NCBI RefSeq assembly: GCF_001244995.1
Contig: NZ_LN869529.1
Span: 909,264-973,263 of the forward strand
Origin: Intestinimonas massiliensis (ex Afouda et al. 2020)
GTDB taxonomy: Bacteria > Bacillota > Clostridia > Oscillospirales > Oscillospiraceae
Reading direction: 5' to 3'
Length of the DNA: 64,000 nt
Part shown: positions 55,833 to 64,000 of the stretch, piece after piece
How the letters are laid out: each line of letters opens with the position of its first letter
Position numbering within the stretch: position 1 is the first letter of the stretch
Program-made: the position numbers and the translations under genes
The notes under the pieces: generated by a model
The model's input: the letters and a program-made list of their open reading frames with translations, nothing else
Told to the model about the DNA's origin: nothing
Databases searched by the model: none

Positions 55833-56641
55833 GCGTGCTTCCCCCCCTCGAGCGTGCTGTGGGACTCTGCCACCAGGGCCGCCAGGTCGCCGCAGCAGGC
55901 TTCTCCTGCCCCCGTGGACAGGTAGCCCAGGTATTCGATGTTGCCCTCCGGTCCTCGGATTGGTGAAAAGGTCAATCCCTTTACAGAAAAGTCTGCCTCT
56001 GCCGCGTGGAGCAAAAACCGCTCCAGCACCTCGAGATGGACGCCCGGCTCCCGCACCACGCCCTTTTTTCCCACCTTTTCACGGCCTGCCTCAAACTGCG
56101 GCTTTACCAGACACACCACATGTCCCCCCGGCTTGAGCAATCCCCGGAGAGCGGGTAAAATCAGCCGCAGCGAAATAAAGGACACGTCCACACTGGCGAA
56201 GTCCAACGCATCCGGCACCTGCTCATGGGTCAGATAGCGGGCGTTGGTCCGTTCCAGGCAGACCACCCGCGGATCGCTGCGGAGCTTCCAGGCCAACTGC
56301 CCATAGCCCACGTCCACGGCGTAAACCTTCTCCGCCCCGTTTTGGAGCATGCAGTCGGTAAACCCTCCGGTTGAAGCGCCGATGTCGCCGCACACCGCCC
56401 CCTGAAGCCGGATGGGAAACGTCTTCATCGCCTTTTCCAGCTTGAGCCCTCCGCGGCTCACATAGGTCAGCTCCTGTCCCCGGATCCGGAGCTCCGCCGA
56501 CTCGTCCACCGCCATGCCCGCCTTATCCATCCGCTGGTCGCCCATAAAAACCAGGCCGGACATGATGAGCGCCTGGGCCCGCTGGCGGCTCTCCACCATA
56601 CCCCGTTCACACAGCAACACGTCCAGACGTTTTTTACCCAC
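55829..56641 (-). CDS. tlyA: TlyA family rRNA methyltransferase / hemolysin-like protein
   Basis: A 270-residue protein from GTG 56,641, with GGAGG nine bases before it. N-terminal S4 RNA-binding domain (RLDVLLCERGMVESRQRAQ) and an FtsJ-like methyltransferase domain (GDIGASTGGFTDCML). TlyA proteins 2'-O-methylate rRNA in some bacteria. Overlaps dxs by eight bases. Confidence 0.93.
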   Translation of the reverse strand: MGKKRLDVLLCERGMVESRQRAQALIMSGLVFMGDQRMDKAGMAVDESAELRIRGQELTYVSRGGLKLEKAMKTFPIRLQGAVCGDIGASTGGFTDCMLQNGAEKVYAVDVGYGQLAWKLRSDPRVVCLERTNARYLTHEQVPDALDFASVDVSFISLRLILPALRGLLKPGGHVVCLVKPQFEAGREKVGKKGVVREPGVHLEVLERFLLHAAEADFSVKGLTFSPIRGPEGNIEYLGYLSTGAGEACCGDLAALVAESHSTLEGGKHA

Positions 56642-58481
56642 GCCGCAAGACCTCCAATGCCCTCTCATACAGCGAGCTGACATCCAGCCCACAGAGCTTT
56701 TTCTGTTCCGCCACCGTCCCCTGCGGGATAAAATGCGCTCCGGTGTTACACAGTGCCATGGCTCGGGGCGCCAGGCCCGCCATGGCCAACCCGGCGGCAA
56801 TTCGCTCTCCCACACAGCCCATGGCGGCGCACTCCTCAGCGACCAAAAGGCGGCCCGTACGGGTGACCGAGGCCAGCACCGGCTTCCAATCCAACGGGTG
56901 GATCTGGTTGAGCTTAATGACCTCCGGGGAGTATCCATCCTGCCTCAGCCGCTCCGCCGCCGCCAGAACCTCGCCGGTCAGCGTCCCATATGTGACAAGT
57001 GTAATTCCTTGTCCGGCCTCCAATATCACTGTCTTTTCGCCCCAGTGGTCCGAATGATAGGCGGACTCGCCTCCCCGGGGGTAGCGCAGGGCCACCGGCC
57101 CCTTCTCTTCCCGGACCGCATGGAACAGCATAGAGCGCAACTCGGCAAAGCTGGCGGGGGCCAGCACCGTCATCCCGGGTACCGTGGCCAAATAGGCCAC
57201 GTCAAACAGGCCGTGGTGGGTCTCACCGTCCTCTCCCACCAGGCCAGCGCGGTCAACGCCAAACACTACATGCAGGCCCTGAATGCCCACATCGTGGAGC
57301 AGCATGTCATACCCTCTCTGCAGGAAGGAAGAATAGACCGCCAGCACCGGCACCGCCCCCTCCTTGGCCATCCCGGCGGCCATTGCGACAGCATGCCCCT
57401 CTGCAATCCCTACATCAAAATACCGGTCCGGATGGCAGCGTGAAAATTCCTTCAGCCCGGTTCCGTCCCGCATGGCGGCTGTGATGGCGCACAGGCGGCT
57501 TTCTTGCTCTGCCAGAGCGCACATAGCGGCTCCGAAGGCACCTGAGAAGCTGGGCTTGGAGGGCTGAAGGGCCTCTCCGGTCTGGATGCAGAACCTGGAT
57601 ACCCCATGAAACGCATCGGGATTCTTTTCAGCAGGTGGATAGTCTTTCCCCTTTACCGTTCTGACGTGGAGCAGGACCGGCGTTTCCAAATCCCGCGCGT
57701 AGCTCAAAAGGCGGGTCAGGCCGCGCACATCGTGTCCGTCCACCGGCCCTAGATAGGTAAAGCCCATGTCCTCAAACATGCTGCAGGGCAGCAGAGTCTC
57801 CTTAATCGCCTTTTTGATCTGATGCGTCACATTATAAATATGCTTGCCCCCCGGCAGGATTGCCATGGCCCGCCGGTAGCCCTTCTTGAACCGCAGGTAC
57901 TGCGGCTTCAGCCGCTGATGGGCCAGATGCTCCGCCACGCCGCCCACATTTTTCGTGATGGACATTCCGTTGTCGTTGAGAATGACCAGAATGGGCTCGC
58001 CGCTCTCGCCGGCATTGGACAGCCCCTCATAGGCCAGGCCGCCGGTCAGCGCGCCGTCGCCGAGCAGGGCAGCCACATGGTAATTCTCCCCTTTCAGCGT
58101 TCTCGCCCGGGCCATACCCAGGGCTACAGACACCGAATTGGAGGCATGCCCGGCGATAAAGGCATCGTGGACGCTTTCCTGCGGCTTCGGATAGCCGGAC
58201 AGCCCTCCAAAAGTCCGCAGGGTATCCATCAGCCCGTCCCGGCCGGTCAAGATTTTATGGCAGTAGCACTGATGTCCCACGTCGAACACCAGCCGGTCCC
58301 GGCCAGTGTCAAAGACCCGGTGAAAGGCCACCGTCAGTTCCACCGCCCCCAAATTGGAGGCCAAATGCCCTCCGGTGCGGGATACCACATCCAGCAGCCG
58401 GGCCCTCAGGCGGGCGCAGAGGGCTTCCGCTTCCGCATCGCTGATGTGATGCAGGTCAGGAATCTCATCGAATTCTATCAA
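56634..58481 (-). CDS. dxs: 1-deoxy-D-xylulose-5-phosphate synthase
   Basis: A 615-residue Dxs, the entry enzyme of the MEP isoprenoid pathway. ThDP site GDGALTGGLAYEGLSNAG, the His of TGGHLASNLGAVELT, and DVGIAEGHAVAMAAGMA. The polyprenyl synthase gene upstream in the operon uses the product of this pathway. Confidence 0.97.
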   Translation of the reverse strand: MIEFDEIPDLHHISDAEAEALCARLRARLLDVVSRTGGHLASNLGAVELTVAFHRVFDTGRDRLVFDVGHQCYCHKILTGRDGLMDTLRTFGGLSGYPKPQESVHDAFIAGHASNSVSVALGMARARTLKGENYHVAALLGDGALTGGLAYEGLSNAGESGEPILVILNDNGMSITKNVGGVAEHLAHQRLKPQYLRFKKGYRRAMAILPGGKHIYNVTHQIKKAIKETLLPCSMFEDMGFTYLGPVDGHDVRGLTRLLSYARDLETPVLLHVRTVKGKDYPPAEKNPDAFHGVSRFCIQTGEALQPSKPSFSGAFGAAMCALAEQESRLCAITAAMRDGTGLKEFSRCHPDRYFDVGIAEGHAVAMAAGMAKEGAVPVLAVYSSFLQRGYDMLLHDVGIQGLHVVFGVDRAGLVGEDGETHHGLFDVAYLATVPGMTVLAPASFAELRSMLFHAVREEKGPVALRYPRGGESAYHSDHWGEKTVILEAGQGITLVTYGTLTGEVLAAAERLRQDGYSPEVIKLNQIHPLDWKPVLASVTRTGRLLVAEECAAMGCVGERIAAGLAMAGLAPRAMALCNTGAHFIPQGTVAEQKKLCGLDVSSLYERALEVLRRG

Positions 58482-58584
58482 GGCGCACCTCCCGGCGCGG
58501 CGGGATACTCCCCATAGCCGCTCTTGCCGGTCCCTATGTTCTCATAAATAGTATAGCATATTGAATAAAAAACCGCAAATGTAC

Positions 58585-59058
58585 TTATACGCCTACGACC
58601 AGCCAGGCCCCCAGCAGACCGATCCCCGTACCCAGCAGGCCGCCCGCCAAGACTTGGATCGGCGTATGCCCCAGCAGCTCTTTGAGCTCCTTGCTGAACA
58701 GGGCGGGCTTCATCTCCATCCAGTGGTCCATCATGTAGTTGAGGATCTTAGCCTGTTCGCCGGCCGCCCGGCGGACATTGGAGGCGTCGTACATCACAAC
58801 GATGGCCACCACGGCGGCAATGGCAAACAGCGGCGAGGACCAGCCGTAGAGCATCCCTGTGGTGCTGGCGCAGGCGCAGACAAAGGCAGAATGGGAGCTT
58901 GGCATCCCGCCGCTGGCCCAGATGTACCGCCAGTCCAGCCGCCGTCTGGTGATCAGCACCACCACAACCTTCAGCACCTGAGCGGAAGCCCACGCAATGG
59001 CAGAGAGCACCAGGATCAGATTTCCCATATGGTAGTTGGGCAGATTATATTCAGGCAT
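58585..59058 (-). CDS. Divergent PAP2 (DUF212) family membrane protein
   Basis: A 157-residue protein with GGMPSSHSAFVCACA (the PAP2-like SxxH-type motif) and LGHTPIQVLAGGLLGTGIG, the pattern of the divergent PAP2/YuiD group. Four hydrophobic segments. It may be a lipid-phosphate phosphatase relative; several catalytic positions of true PAP2 enzymes are missing. Located between dxs and ispA. Confidence 0.87.
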   Translation of the reverse strand: MPEYNLPNYHMGNLILVLSAIAWASAQVLKVVVVLITRRRLDWRYIWASGGMPSSHSAFVCACASTTGMLYGWSSPLFAIAAVVAIVVMYDASNVRRAAGEQAKILNYMMDHWMEMKPALFSKELKELLGHTPIQVLAGGLLGTGIGLLGAWLVVGV

Positions 59059-59064
59059 CTCACA

Positions 59065-59943
59065 TCACTTCTCCCGTCCCGCCAATTGATCCGCCAACCA
59101 GCACAAAAAGCCGCGTTCCTCAAATGTGGACAGCGCCTCTTCCGCTTCCCGGGTCAGCGTTTCCACCAGCTCCCGGCAGGCATCCAGGCCCTTAAGGGTG
59201 TAGAATGTGGTCTTCTCATTGGCGCTGTCGGAGCCAATGCTCTTGCCCAGTGTCTGCTCGTCCCCCACCACGTCCAGCATATCGTCCCGGATCTGGAAGG
59301 CCAAGCCCAGCTTCTGAGCATAGCGGCGCACCGCCGCCCGCTCCAGCTCGTCTCCGCCCGCCGCGATGCAGCCCATCTCTGCGGCGGCTGCGATCAGCGC
59401 TCCGGTCTTGAGGGCTTGAAGCCGCTCCAGCTCCTGCTGGCGCAGGCTGCGTCCCTCCGCCGCCATGTCCAGCGCCTGGCCGCCTACCATGCCCCGGGCT
59501 CCGGCGGCCCTCGCCAGGCAGGCACACGCCGCCGTCACCCGCTCCGCAGGCAGGCATTCGCCCCCCTCCAGCGCAGTTTCAAAGGCGGCGGTCAGCAGGC
59601 CGTCTCCCGCCAGGACCGCCATAGCCTCCCCAAATACCTTGTGGTTGGTGGGGCGGCCCCGCCGGAGGTCGTCGTCATCCATGCAGGGCAGATCGTCATG
59701 GATCAGAGAATAGGTATGGATCATCTCTGCCGCACAGGCAAAGGGCAGAGCTTGGACCGGGTCCCCGCCGCACATACGGCAGACCTCCAGAGTCAGAACG
59801 GGCCGCACCCGCTTACCGCCTGCCAAAAGGCTGTACTCCATGGCGTCATACAAACCGGCCATGGGCTCGCACGCCCGAAAACGCTCCTTGAGGCGGGCCT
59901 CGATCAGGGCGACATCTTCATCTAGCTGCTTTCGATAGTCCAT
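59065..59943 (-). CDS. ispA: Short-chain polyprenyl diphosphate synthase (farnesyl type)
   Basis: A 292-residue prenyl synthase. First Asp-rich motif DDLPCMDDDDLRRG (DDx4D, as in bacterial FPP synthases) and second QIRDDMLDVVGD. Makes farnesyl diphosphate from IPP and DMAPP. One base separates it from xseB. Confidence 0.95.
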   Translation of the reverse strand: MDYRKQLDEDVALIEARLKERFRACEPMAGLYDAMEYSLLAGGKRVRPVLTLEVCRMCGGDPVQALPFACAAEMIHTYSLIHDDLPCMDDDDLRRGRPTNHKVFGEAMAVLAGDGLLTAAFETALEGGECLPAERVTAACACLARAAGARGMVGGQALDMAAEGRSLRQQELERLQALKTGALIAAAAEMGCIAAGGDELERAAVRRYAQKLGLAFQIRDDMLDVVGDEQTLGKSIGSDSANEKTTFYTLKGLDACRELVETLTREAEEALSTFEERGFLCWLADQLAGREK

Positions 59944-59944
59944 A

Positions 59945-60181
59945 TCATCCCTCCCCGGGCAGAAAAGGCTCTTCCGCCGGCTTCCCGCCGGGCCCCGCCG
60001 AGAGCTTGACCACCTTCTGCTCAGCCTTATCCAGCAGGCCGGAGCACTGCTTCATCAGCGAGGTACCCTCCTCAAACAGCTTGAGGGATTCCTCCAAAGG
60101 GGCCTCCCCCTTTTCCAACTGGGTCACGATCTCCTCCAGGCGGGCCATGCTCTCCTCAAAGGACCTCTTTTTTTCCGCCAT
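59945..60181 (-). CDS. xseB: Exodeoxyribonuclease VII small subunit
   Basis: A 78-residue XseB with the signature SFEESMARLEEIVTQLEKGEAPLEES. Forms a complex with XseA. It overlaps the 3' end of xseA by 26 bases. Confidence 0.95.
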   Translation of the reverse strand: MAEKKRSFEESMARLEEIVTQLEKGEAPLEESLKLFEEGTSLMKQCSGLLDKAEQKVVKLSAGPGGKPAEEPFLPGEG

Positions 60182-61397
60182 CGTTCTCTCCTCCTTGCTT
60201 GGCCTCCACCCGACAGCGGAGGGCTCCGTCCGCCAGGCGCACCGTCACATTGTCTCCCGGCTCCACGCCGGACACGGATGCAAGTACCCGCCCCGCCCCG
60301 TCGGTGGTCAGAGCATAGCCCCGGCCCAGCACCTTCAGGGGGCTGAGCGCATCCAGCGCCGCGGCCAGCCGGGCAAAGCGTTCCCGCTCCACCGCCAGCG
60401 TGCCGCGGAGCCCGTGGACCAGGCGGCGGCTCTGGTAGTCCAGCAGCATCCTCCGGTCCTGGATGTAGTACAGCGGGTCCTGCAGGGCCCGGGCCCTGCC
60501 CAGACGCTCCAGCTCCCGCCGGTTACGCTCCAGCCTGCTCCCCATGGCCTGTTCCAGCCGCGCTTCGTATTGGAACAGCGCCGCGAACAGCTCGTTCTGA
60601 TCGGGCACCGCCAGTTCCGCCGCGTTGGAAGGTGTAGCCGCCCGCAGATCAGCCACGAAATCCGCAATGGTCACGTCGGGCTCGTGCCCCACCGCGGAGA
60701 TAACGGGAGTCTCACAGTCGTAGATGGCCTGTGCCACGCCTTCGTCGTTGAACGCCCACAGGTCCTCCATGGAGCCGCCGCCCCGGCCGGTGATGATGAG
60801 GTCGGCCACCCGGTGCTGATCGGCATACCGAAGGGCCGAGGCGATCTCGCCCGGCGCTTCCACCCCCTGGACCCGTACCGGCAGCAGCACGATCCGAGCC
60901 AGGGGCCAGCGTGCCCCCAGAATGCGCAGCATATCCCGCACTGCCGCCCCCGCGGGTGAGGTAATCAGGGCGATCCTTTGGGGATACCGGGGAATCGGCC
61001 GCTTATGGCCCTGGTCGAAAAGTCCCTCCCGAAAGAGCTTTTCCTTCAACTGTTCAAAGGCCACATGCAGGTCTCCGACGCCATCCGGAGAGAGCTCCTG
61101 GCAGTAAAGCTGGTACTGTCCGTCCCGCGGAAAGACAGCCACCCGGCCAAAGGCCACCACCTTCATCCCGTTTTCCGGCCGAAACCGAAGCCGGGACGCC
61201 TCCCGGCGGAACATGACGCACCGGATGGCGCCCCCCTCGTCCTTCATGGAAAAGTAGTGGTGCCCAGAGGGGTACATCTTATAGTTGGAGATCTCCCCGC
61301 GGACAAAGAGGCCGGACAGAAGTCCGTCCCGGTCCAGCAGGTCTTTGATATAGCCATTGACCTGGGATACGCTGTAAACACGCCCCTGGATGCTCAT
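60156..61397 (-). CDS. xseA: Exodeoxyribonuclease VII large subunit
   Basis: A 413-residue XseA: N-terminal OB fold (VSQVNGYIKDLLDRD), central PAGAAVRDML and GRGGGSMEDLWAFN catalytic motif with VGHEPDVTIADFVADLRAATP, and a C-terminal coiled coil. It degrades single-stranded DNA. Its ATG overlaps the Kae1-like stop by four bases. Confidence 0.97.
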   Translation of the reverse strand: MSIQGRVYSVSQVNGYIKDLLDRDGLLSGLFVRGEISNYKMYPSGHHYFSMKDEGGAIRCVMFRREASRLRFRPENGMKVVAFGRVAVFPRDGQYQLYCQELSPDGVGDLHVAFEQLKEKLFREGLFDQGHKRPIPRYPQRIALITSPAGAAVRDMLRILGARWPLARIVLLPVRVQGVEAPGEIASALRYADQHRVADLIITGRGGGSMEDLWAFNDEGVAQAIYDCETPVISAVGHEPDVTIADFVADLRAATPSNAAELAVPDQNELFAALFQYEARLEQAMGSRLERNRRELERLGRARALQDPLYYIQDRRMLLDYQSRRLVHGLRGTLAVERERFARLAAALDALSPLKVLGRGYALTTDGAGRVLASVSGVEPGDNVTVRLADGALRCRVEAKQGGENDGGKKEVL

Positions 61398-62329
61398 GTG
61401 CTCGCCTCCTGTTTCAGGGCCCGACCGGCCAGGATGGCCACGCCCAGGGCGTTGTCGGTGGAATACTGCGGCGGGGCAAACACCGCGTCCGTCATCCGCC
61501 CCCGGAGCAGTCCATTGGAGGCCACGCCCCCGGAGCAGAGCACCGGCAGGCCGGGGTAACGCTCCAGCGCCGCCCGGGTGGTACGGACCACCGCTCCGGC
61601 GACCGTCTCCAGGACAAACCGCGCGATCCGGGCCGGATCGGTCCCGTTTTCTGCCTGTGCCTTAACCTGGTTCTCCACCCCGGACAGCGAAAATGTTAAG
61701 TCCTTTACCTTGACGGGAAACCCCTGGACCTCCTCCGCACCGCGGGCCAGTGCATCCACAGCCTTCCCGGCGGGAAAGGTCAGCTTCAGCAGCTTACCCG
61801 CGCGGTCAATGAGCTGGCCGGCAGAGATGTCGCTGGTGCCCCCGATGCAGGTACACTCCACCGTGGCCCCGGCGGGCTCCACCAGCACCAGCTCCGTAGT
61901 GCCGCCGGAAAGATGCCATGCCAGATGGGGACGGTCCAGCAGCTCCGCACGCCCCGCCGACCAAGCCGCAGCGGCGATGTGTCCCTGCTGGTGAGCGCAG
62001 GGATAAAACGGGACATGGAGCAGATCCGCCAGGCTCCGCCCCTGAGATTCCCCCGCCAAAAAGCAGGGCATATAGGAGCCCTCCACCCATCGCGGCTTGA
62101 CGCTGGCCCCCACGGCGGAGATCGGGGCGTCCAGTTTCCCCTCCGTCCGGAGCTGATGAATCAGCAAGGGCAACCGCTTTACATGCTGGAACAGCGCGTC
62201 GCTCTGCCGCAGGCCCAAAGCCCCCTCGGGCACCTCCAGCAGCCGTCCCAGATTATAGCCTCTCATCCCGTCGAACAGGGCCACTGAGGTGGTGTAGTTA
62301 CTGGTGTCGATTCCCAGACAGACCGGCAT
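61394..62329 (-). CDS. Kae1/TsaD-like protein (paralog in the nusB-xseA operon)
   Basis: A 311-residue ASKHA-fold protein: N-terminal CLGIDTSNYTTSVALFD, a metal motif CAHQQGHIAAA, HLSGGTTELVLV and a C-terminal CSGGVASNGLLRG. It looks like TsaD (t6A synthesis), but the first and last motifs differ from canonical TsaD, and clostridial genomes generally carry another, true tsaD. It is more likely the paralog of unknown role kept in this operon in many Clostridia. Flanked by nusB (3-base gap) and xseA. Confidence 0.85.
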   Translation of the reverse strand: MPVCLGIDTSNYTTSVALFDGMRGYNLGRLLEVPEGALGLRQSDALFQHVKRLPLLIHQLRTEGKLDAPISAVGASVKPRWVEGSYMPCFLAGESQGRSLADLLHVPFYPCAHQQGHIAAAAWSAGRAELLDRPHLAWHLSGGTTELVLVEPAGATVECTCIGGTSDISAGQLIDRAGKLLKLTFPAGKAVDALARGAEEVQGFPVKVKDLTFSLSGVENQVKAQAENGTDPARIARFVLETVAGAVVRTTRAALERYPGLPVLCSGGVASNGLLRGRMTDAVFAPPQYSTDNALGVAILAGRALKQEAST

Positions 62330-62332
62330 ACC

Positions 62333-62824
62333 CTATTCCCCGTCCGCAGCAGGGGCGGCGGGCTGGTTGGCCCGCTCCGGAGGCAGCTCGCCCCGCATGA
62401 AGGCGCCCAAAATGCCATTGATAAAGGAGACCGTCTCCGGCGCCTCATAGTGCTTGGCAATCTCCACCGCATCGTTAATGGCGGCGGCGGCGGGGATATC
62501 CGGCATGTATAAAATCTCATACATGGCCACCCGCATCACGGCTGCCGCCATGCGGGAAATCCGGGAAAAGGCCCAGCCGATGGCATATTTGGAAATATAG
62601 CTGTCCAGCTCGGGCCCGTGACTGCAGACTCCCTTCACCAGCGCAGATATGTACTGGCGCTGTTTTTCGTTGGGGAATTCTGCATAGAGAGGCTCCTCCT
62701 CCCGAAGCGTCTCGAAGTGCTCCCTGGTCAGGGAGCGGTCCAGCAGCTCCTCAGCGCTCAGGTTGGAAAAGCCCAGCTCGAAGGACAGATGGACGGCGAT
62801 CTCCCGGGCAATGCTTCTGGTCAT
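62333..62824 (-). CDS. nusB: Transcription antitermination factor NusB
   Basis: A 163-residue NusB from ATG 62,824 (MTRSIAREIAVHLSFEL), with GAGGAACC upstream. Helical bundle with NDAVEIAKHYEAPETVSFINGIL near the C-terminus. It binds boxA RNA with NusE during rRNA transcription. First gene after the asp23 terminator, so it probably has its own promoter. Confidence 0.95.
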   Translation of the reverse strand: MTRSIAREIAVHLSFELGFSNLSAEELLDRSLTREHFETLREEEPLYAEFPNEKQRQYISALVKGVCSHGPELDSYISKYAIGWAFSRISRMAAAVMRVAMYEILYMPDIPAAAAINDAVEIAKHYEAPETVSFINGILGAFMRGELPPERANQPAAPAADGE

Positions 62825-62922
62825 GGCGGTTCCTCCCACAAAACGTTCTTTTATATCCAATCCTCTTTCAACGGCGGCGCGCTCCGCCTCTCCGGACGGA
62901 TGCCGCTATTCACACAGCATAG

Positions 62923-62928
62923 ATTATA
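62923..62928 (-). promoter_or_regulatory. Probable -10 of the nusB operon promoter
   Basis: A perfect TATAAT on the minus strand, 98 bases upstream of nusB and just past the asp23 terminator. The -35 region is poor (TTTATT at 17 bases). Confidence 0.45.
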
Positions 62929-62965
62929 TACATTTTCCCCTCAAAAATAAACACCAAATTACCAC

Positions 62966-63003
62966 AAAAAAGCATTGGGCGACCACTCGCCCAATGCTTT
63001 TTT
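62966..63003 (-). terminator. Terminator of asp23
   Basis: A 17-bp perfect stem (aaaaaagcattgggcga / tcgcccaatgctttttt) with a four-base loop and a T-run, 16 bases after the asp23 stop. Confidence 0.9.
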
Positions 63004-63018
63004 CGTGCGGTCAGGAAA

Positions 63019-63405
63019 TTACTGGGGCTTGCGGGTCTCTTTGTCAAAAATGACCCCGCCCACATTGACGTTCACAGCCTCGACCGTCAGACCGCTGGTC
63101 GCCTCGATGCTGCTCATCACGGCCTCCTGCACAGCCCGGCCCACCTCTGGAATGGTGTGCCCGTATTTGACCAGGATATTGACATCCACGGTAACGTTCT
63201 CTTCGGCCACCTCCAGGCGGATGCCCCGGCTGAGCGTCTTTTTGCCCAGCAGCTCGGCCAAATCGGTGCCCAGGTTGGCGGCCAGTCCCCCGACGCCCTC
63301 TACTTCCAGCGCGGCGGCGGCGGCAATCACCGCCAGGACCTCTTCCGATATATGGATATTGCCCAGTTCATCCGACCGGGAAACATACTCCTTGCCCTCG
63401 CCCAT
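63019..63405 (-). CDS. Asp23/Gls24 envelope stress protein family
   Basis: A 128-residue Asp23 protein from ATG 63,405 (MGEGKEYVSRSDELGNIHIS), with AGGAG upstream. Core motif LEVEGVGGLAANLGTDLAELLG and the C-terminal GLTVEAVNVNVGGVIFDK. Asp23 proteins sit at the membrane and affect envelope homeostasis. Position between spoIIIAH and nusB is conserved in Clostridia. Confidence 0.94.
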   Translation of the reverse strand: MGEGKEYVSRSDELGNIHISEEVLAVIAAAAALEVEGVGGLAANLGTDLAELLGKKTLSRGIRLEVAEENVTVDVNILVKYGHTIPEVGRAVQEAVMSSIEATSGLTVEAVNVNVGGVIFDKETRKPQ

Positions 63406-63470
63406 GAGAATCACGCTCCTTGTTGTAGTAGTAGCATTATACCACAAAACGAGCGAATTACAATGACTTT

Positions 63471-64000
63471 TTAGCTGGCCTGGATGATCTTGATCTGGCT
63501 GGCCTTCAGTCCGGTCTCTCCCATGACGATTTCGCTGATCCGGGCGGTGTCGGTGTCGGTCAGGCCGTTCTCGCTGGCCGAAACGACCACGCTGATGCCG
63601 TTATCGCTGAGGAAGGCCACGCAGTCGCCATAGCCCTTGGCGGTGACCAGATTCTCGATCTGGGCCTCGGCCAGGGTGTTGGCGGCCATGGTCTGGATGG
63701 CCTGGTTGGCCTGGTCCACGGACGCCTGATCCGCCTTCTCTTCGCCGGCGGCCTGCTGCAGCAGGGACAAGGCGCTGTCCCGGGCCTGCTGGCGGTTGAG
63801 GCGGGCGCTGGCAAAGTAGCCGCTGCTCGTCTGAGGCGCCTGGGTCTCCGTGCCATCTGAGGCGCTCGGGGTGGGAGATGCCCCTCCTTTATTCCCGAAC
63901 AGTGCGTCGGTGTCCGCGCCGGAGCCACCTACCAGGGCGGCCTCGCCCAACACCTTTCCCGTCCCCGCAGAGGCCCCGTTCCCCTCCTGGCTGTAAGACC
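63471..64000 (-). CDS. spoIIIAH: Stage III sporulation protein AH, C-terminal part (cut by window edge)
   Basis: At least 176 residues; the frame is open past the window end, so the start is beyond 64,000. The conserved SGYFASARLNRQQARDSALSLL and the ring-building C-terminal domain (NLVTAKGYGDCVAFLSDNGIS) fit SpoIIIAH, which with SpoIIQ forms the channel between mother cell and forespore. The N-terminal part with its transmembrane helix is outside the window. A low-complexity Gly/Ser/Thr stretch precedes the domain. Confidence 0.88.
   Translation of the reverse strand, partial: SYSQEGNGASAGTGKVLGEAALVGGSGADTDALFGNKGGASPTPSASDGTETQAPQTSSGYFASARLNRQQARDSALSLLQQAAGEEKADQASVDQANQAIQTMAANTLAEAQIENLVTAKGYGDCVAFLSDNGISVVVSASENGLTDTDTARISEIVMGETGLKASQIKIIQAS

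Noticed and set aside
61394-62329. Calling this gene tsaD outright
   Set aside because: Its end motifs differ from canonical TsaD and it sits in an operon where a paralog is usual; the symbol is withheld.

Overview
The window is a high-GC, low-redundancy piece of a spore-forming anaerobic Firmicute chromosome. Sporulation genes (cotJ operon, yunB, sigH, spoIIM, a SpoIID/LytB protein, spoIIIAH), a SCIFF peptide with its radical-SAM maturase, a tyrS T-box and the gene order spoIIIAH-asp23-nusB-xseAB-ispA-dxs-tlyA-nadK-argR-recN all point to class Clostridia. The GC content and protein style suggest Oscillospiraceae (Flavonifractor/Lawsonibacter-like); that last step is inference.

Region 1 (1-17,042) is the most striking part. 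A spore-coat operon, cotJA-cotJB (fused) followed by cotJC, is split: the 5' part of cotJC ends at about 630 and its 3' part resumes at 16,627. Both junctions carry the same 13 bases. Joining them restores one in-frame 198-codon cotJC with all five expected manganese ligands. The 16.0-kb insert runs from a large serine recombinase at its left edge to a Fic protein at its right edge. Between them lie small candidate control ORFs, a zinc-finger protein (DUF6076-like), a HipA-like kinase, a CRISPR array of 39 repeats and a complete type I-C cas operon (cas3-cas5-cas8c-cas7-cas4-cas1-cas2). The layout is that of a skin-like intervening element: it could be excised precisely to rebuild a mother-cell gene. 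Its cargo is defence or toxin-like, and no conjugation or replication genes are visible.

Region 2 (17,100-27,650) is on the minus strand: a SPASM radical-SAM protein, ligA, a decayed VanZ-family gene, yunB, a PLP lyase of the methionine-gamma-lyase/aluminium-resistance family, three tandem M42 aminopeptidases and murD. The RNase P RNA gene (27,761-28,102) is on the plus strand with a consensus promoter and terminator.

Region 3 (28,200-46,250) is housekeeping and sporulation: yebC, nif3-like, trmK, DUF1858, a zinc-ribbon protein, sigH, glmM, ruvB-ruvA-ruvC, an EFR1 flavodoxin/ferredoxin (plus strand), xerD, spoIIM, proC, the SCIFF maturase and peptide, a TIGR04086 membrane protein, yajC-tgt-tfoX-like-queA, and a secreted SpoIID/LytB protein.

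Region 4 (46,470-49,340) is the plus-strand asd-dapA-dapB set, making dihydrodipicolinate and tetrahydrodipicolinate for lysine, peptidoglycan and spore dipicolinate. It converges on an AI-2E family permease. tyrS follows with a tyrosine T-box leader. The window ends with a long minus-strand operon from spoIIIAH (cut by the window edge) through asp23; nusB has its own probable promoter and leads into a Kae1-like protein, xseA, xseB, ispA, a PAP2-like membrane protein, dxs, tlyA, nadK, argR, recN and a YcxB-like protein. No tRNA or rRNA genes were seen.
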